This document shows, piece by piece, positions 62,010 to 64,000 of a stretch of DNA of 64,000 nucleotides (position 1 is the first letter of the stretch; every line of letters starts with the position of its first letter). Origin of the DNA: Streptomyces sp. NBC_01244. GTDB taxonomy: Bacteria > Actinomycetota > Actinomycetes > Streptomycetales > Streptomycetaceae. The position numbers and the translations under genes were made by a program. The stretch is from positions 2,666,001 to 2,730,000 of the forward strand of contig NZ_CP108488.1 in NCBI RefSeq assembly GCF_035987325.1. The letters run 5' to 3'. The notes beneath the pieces were generated by a model. It had not been told where the DNA came from, did not search any database, and was given only the letters and a program-made list of their open reading frames with translations.

Positions 62010-63140
62010 TCAGCCCTCCAGGGCGCGGAAGTGCGGGATGACGCTCTCGCCCCACTGGCGGATGGTCTCCATACAGGCCTCCTGGGGGACGGTGCCCATC
62101 TGGATCAGGCACATGACCTCGTCGACGCCGATCTCGCGCAGCTGCTCGACGTAGGCGATGGCCGTCTGGGCGTTGCCGTAGGCATGCTCGGCGTTGTAGG
62201 TGCCGGTGTCTACGGGGCGGGCCGGGATGTTCGCTCCGTGGAGCTTGGCGACCAGCTCCTCGCGGCCCCTGTCCAGTGCGGCCACGTGCTCCTCGGCGGT
62301 CTCGTCCTCGGAGTAGCCGGTCGGCTCGGGGGCGTTGCCGTACCAGTGGGCGATGGACTCGGCGAAGAAGCGCTGGCCGCGGGTGCCCAGGCGCAGGGCG
62401 CGTTCGGCGTCGTCGAGGACGATGGTGGGGCAGAGCGCGGAGAGGTGGTCGTTGACCTCGGTGGAGACGAACCGGTCGCCGCTGCGGGTGGCGATGGCCT
62501 CGTCGTAGACCTTGCGCATGGTGCGGACGTCGTCGGCGCCGGCGAAGCCCATCACGAGGGCTCCGATGCCCAGTTCGGCGGCGAGCTTGAGGGTGTCGTG
62601 CTTGGAGCACGCCATGAAGAGCGGCGGGTGCGGGCCTTGGACCGGGCGGGGCAGGATCGCGCCGGGGCCGATGTCGATGGAGCCGTGCCACTCGAACTTC
62701 TCCTCGCGCCACGCGGAGGAGAAGATCCGCAGCGCCTCTTCCATCTGCGGGTAGGTGTCCTCGGGGCGGACCCCGTACATGGACATCTCCTGGCGGGTGG
62801 CGCCGCGGCCGGCGCCGATGTCCACGCGGCCGCCGGAGAGCACGTCGAGCATGGCGGCGCGTTCGGCCACGCGCACCGGGTGCTGGTAGCCGAAGGGCAT
62901 GGTGACGACGCCGTGGCCGATGCGGATCTTCTCGGTCCGGGCGGCGACCCAGGTCAGGAAGATCTCGGAGGCGCTCATGTGGGCGTACTGGGTGAGGGCG
63001 TGGTGTTCCACGGCCCAGATCCGGTCGAAGCCCATCTCCTCGGCGAACACGGCCTGTTCGACGCAGTCGTGGATGACTTGGCGCTCGCGTTCGGGCGTCG
63101 GGTCGACGAGCTGCGCCTCGAAGATCATCGAGAACTTCAC
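62010..63140 (-). CDS. LLM-class (luciferase-like) flavin-dependent oxidoreductase
   Basis: 376 residues from GTG 63140 with GGGAGG 7 nt upstream. Bacterial-luciferase fold: KFSMIFEAQLVDPTPERERQ, GFDRIWAVEHHALTQYAHMSASEIFLTWVAART, IRIGHGVVTMPFGYQHPVRVAERAAMLDVLSGGRVDIGAGRG, and PHPPLFMACSKHDTLKLAAELGIGAL. Uses FMN or F420; which one is not visible. First gene of an operon with the SDR and esterase, which could perform a Baeyer-Villiger-type oxidation, reduction and ester cleavage; this chemistry is inferred. Confidence 0.9.
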   Translation of the reverse strand: MKFSMIFEAQLVDPTPERERQVIHDCVEQAVFAEEMGFDRIWAVEHHALTQYAHMSASEIFLTWVAARTEKIRIGHGVVTMPFGYQHPVRVAERAAMLDVLSGGRVDIGAGRGATRQEMSMYGVRPEDTYPQMEEALRIFSSAWREEKFEWHGSIDIGPGAILPRPVQGPHPPLFMACSKHDTLKLAAELGIGALVMGFAGADDVRTMRKVYDEAIATRSGDRFVSTEVNDHLSALCPTIVLDDAERALRLGTRGQRFFAESIAHWYGNAPEPTGYSEDETAEEHVAALDRGREELVAKLHGANIPARPVDTGTYNAEHAYGNAQTAIAYVEQLREIGVDEVMCLIQMGTVPQEACMETIRQWGESVIPHFRALEG

Positions 63141-63183
63141 GGGGGACCTCCCAGCCGTGCGCTGCGCACGGCACATCAGAGAT

Positions 63184-63202
63184 GTATTTCGAATAGGAAT
63201 AC
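63184..63202. promoter_or_regulatory. Candidate PadR operator
   Basis: GTATTTCGAATAGGAATAC: imperfect 19-bp palindrome (GTATT...AATAC arms plus inner matches), AT-rich against GC-rich surroundings, in the 125-bp region between the divergent LLM and PadR genes. Confidence 0.55.
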
Positions 63203-63265
63203 TTCTAGCAGTCATAACCTGTCGGGGGAAGGGCCGCCACGAAGACCGGTCGTAGACTGCGCTGC

Positions 63266-63928
63266 GTGACGAACGAGGCGGCAGAAGAGACGAACGGGCG
63301 GACGCTCCCCGCGACCAGCTGGGCGGTGCTCGGGCTGCTCTCCTTCGGAGAGGAGCTCTCCGGTTACGACCTGAAGAAGTGGTCGGACTGGTCGCTGCGC
63401 TTCTTCTACTGGAGCCCGTCCTTCAGCCAGATCTACAGCGAGCTCAAGCGGCTGGAGAAGGCCGGCTACGCCTCTTCGCGGATGGTCGCCCAGGAGACCG
63501 GCAGCCGCGACAAGCGGGTGTACCGGATCACGGACGAGGGCATGACGGCCGTACGGCACTGGGCGCGCGAAGCACCCGTGGACCCGCCGGTGCTCAAGCA
63601 CGGGCCGATGCTGCGGCTGTGGCTCGGCCACCTGCTGGAGCCGGAGCAGATGCGCGAAGTCCTCGCACAGCACCAGGAGTTCGCGGAGAAGATGCGGCGG
63701 CGCGCGGTGGCCGACGCGGAGGGTGCCAGGGAAGAGGCCTCGTGGGCGTACCCGACGCTCACCCTCAAGTGGGCGGAGCGGTACTACGCCTCCGAGCGCG
63801 ACCTGGCCGCCGCCATGCTCGACGACATTGCGGCGCTGGAGAACGGGCGCACCCCGGGCCCCGCCCCGGCCCCGGATTCGGCGCCCGCCAAGCCCGCCAA
63901 GCCCGGCAAGCCCGGCAAGCGCCCGTAG
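63266..63928 (+). CDS. PadR-family transcriptional regulator
   Basis: 220 residues from GTG 63266. N-terminal PadR winged helix: TSWAVLGLLSFGEELSGYDLKKWSDWSLRFFYWSPSFSQIYSELKRLEKAGYASSRMV, with the wing DKRVYRITDEGMTAVRHW. A Vir_C_2-type helical domain follows (LEPEQMREVLAQHQEFAEKM). The last ~25 residues are Pro/Ala/Lys low-complexity. Divergent from the LLM operon it probably controls. Its 3' end probably overlaps a converging gene. Confidence 0.92.
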   Translation: MTNEAAEETNGRTLPATSWAVLGLLSFGEELSGYDLKKWSDWSLRFFYWSPSFSQIYSELKRLEKAGYASSRMVAQETGSRDKRVYRITDEGMTAVRHWAREAPVDPPVLKHGPMLRLWLGHLLEPEQMREVLAQHQEFAEKMRRRAVADAEGAREEASWAYPTLTLKWAERYYASERDLAAAMLDDIAALENGRTPGPAPAPDSAPAKPAKPGKPGKRP

Positions 63929-64000
63929 GTGCGCCGGAAGTAGAGCAGCGGCGCGCCTTCGCGGTGCGCCGTCAGGGCGGTGACCCGGCCCAGCGCGATG
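63784..64000 (-). CDS. C-terminus of a probable flavin reductase-domain protein (runs off the window)
   Basis: The - strand frame entering at 63999 reads IALGRVTALTAHREGAPLLYF then RRTYGRL, which fits the last strand and GxPLLYxRxxYGRL ending of flavin_reduct proteins. It then continues through a Leu/Pro/Gly/Ala-rich stretch to a TAG at 63784-63786, antisense to the low-complexity 3' end of the PadR gene. The recognisable part is short, so the call is tentative; the overlap suggests a stop-codon loss extended this gene into its neighbour. Confidence 0.45.
   Translation of the reverse strand, partial: IALGRVTALTAHREGAPLLYFRRTYGRLPGLPGLAGLAGAESGAGAGPGVRPFSSAAMSSSMAAARSRSEA

Overview
The window is high-GC actinobacterial chromosome, almost certainly Streptomyces or a close relative. 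Third codon positions are nearly all G or C, GTG starts and GTGA/ATGA stop-start overlaps are frequent, and the gene content fits: livKHMGF followed by an ANTAR regulator and pyk, an S. griseus-type trypsin, HisKA_3/NarL two-component pairs, and a secreted Rpf-like/LysM/M23 hydrolase. I see no insertion sequence, prophage, CRISPR array or replication origin.

Layout. 1-5.9 kb: a complete branched-chain amino-acid ABC transporter operon; one base of the livK start codon lies outside the window. 5.9-13.6 kb: ANTAR response regulator, an odd class-I-shaped tRNA with a CAA anticodon followed by a two-motif LAGLIDADG protein, MarR- and TetR-type regulators, a small hydrolase, pyruvate kinase, a SIMPL protein and a Tat-exported 5'-nucleotidase. 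13.6-26.2 kb: a decarboxylase/N-hydroxylase pair of hydroxamate-siderophore type, a 1.07 kb G-run-rich repeat tract, aminopeptidase N, chorismate mutase, a two-component system split by degenerate repeats, trypsin, a putative zinc-dependent hydrolase and an acid phosphatase.

26.2-63.9 kb is dominated by steroid ring catabolism. A leftward block (hsaE-hsaG-hsaF-kshA-small ORF-kshB, then hsaA, hsaD, hsaC, hsaB, kstD) opens rings A/B and converts the resulting C6 fragment to pyruvate and propionyl-CoA. Its likely regulator is a divergent IclR-family protein. A second block (two SDRs, echA20, ipdA, ipdB, ipdC; then fadE32, fadE31, an enoyl-CoA hydratase, fadE30, ipdF, kstR2, fadA6) degrades the remaining C/D-ring propionate. 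Gene order and sequence closely follow the Mycobacterium tuberculosis KstR2 regulon (Rv3548c-Rv3553 and Rv3556c-Rv3563). The two halves of this second block are separated by unrelated housekeeping or envelope genes (secreted phosphatase, DEAD-box helicase, cold-shock protein, histidine kinase, Rpf-like hydrolase, response regulator, methyltransferase). The end of the window holds a PadR-controlled module of a luciferase-like oxidoreductase, an SDR and an esterase.

Two regulatory observations stand out. First, a 16-bp palindrome CCTAACA(A)(A/G)TGTTTGG lies in both divergent promoters of the C/D-ring block and is a candidate KstR2 operator. Second, a palindrome of the form TTCCCGS-N3-SCGGGAA lies both in the hsaA/iclR intergenic region and upstream of hsaE, which suggests one IclR-family operator coordinates both A/B-ring operons. 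FadD3 (the CoA ligase that starts C/D-ring degradation), steroid uptake genes and side-chain genes are not in this window.
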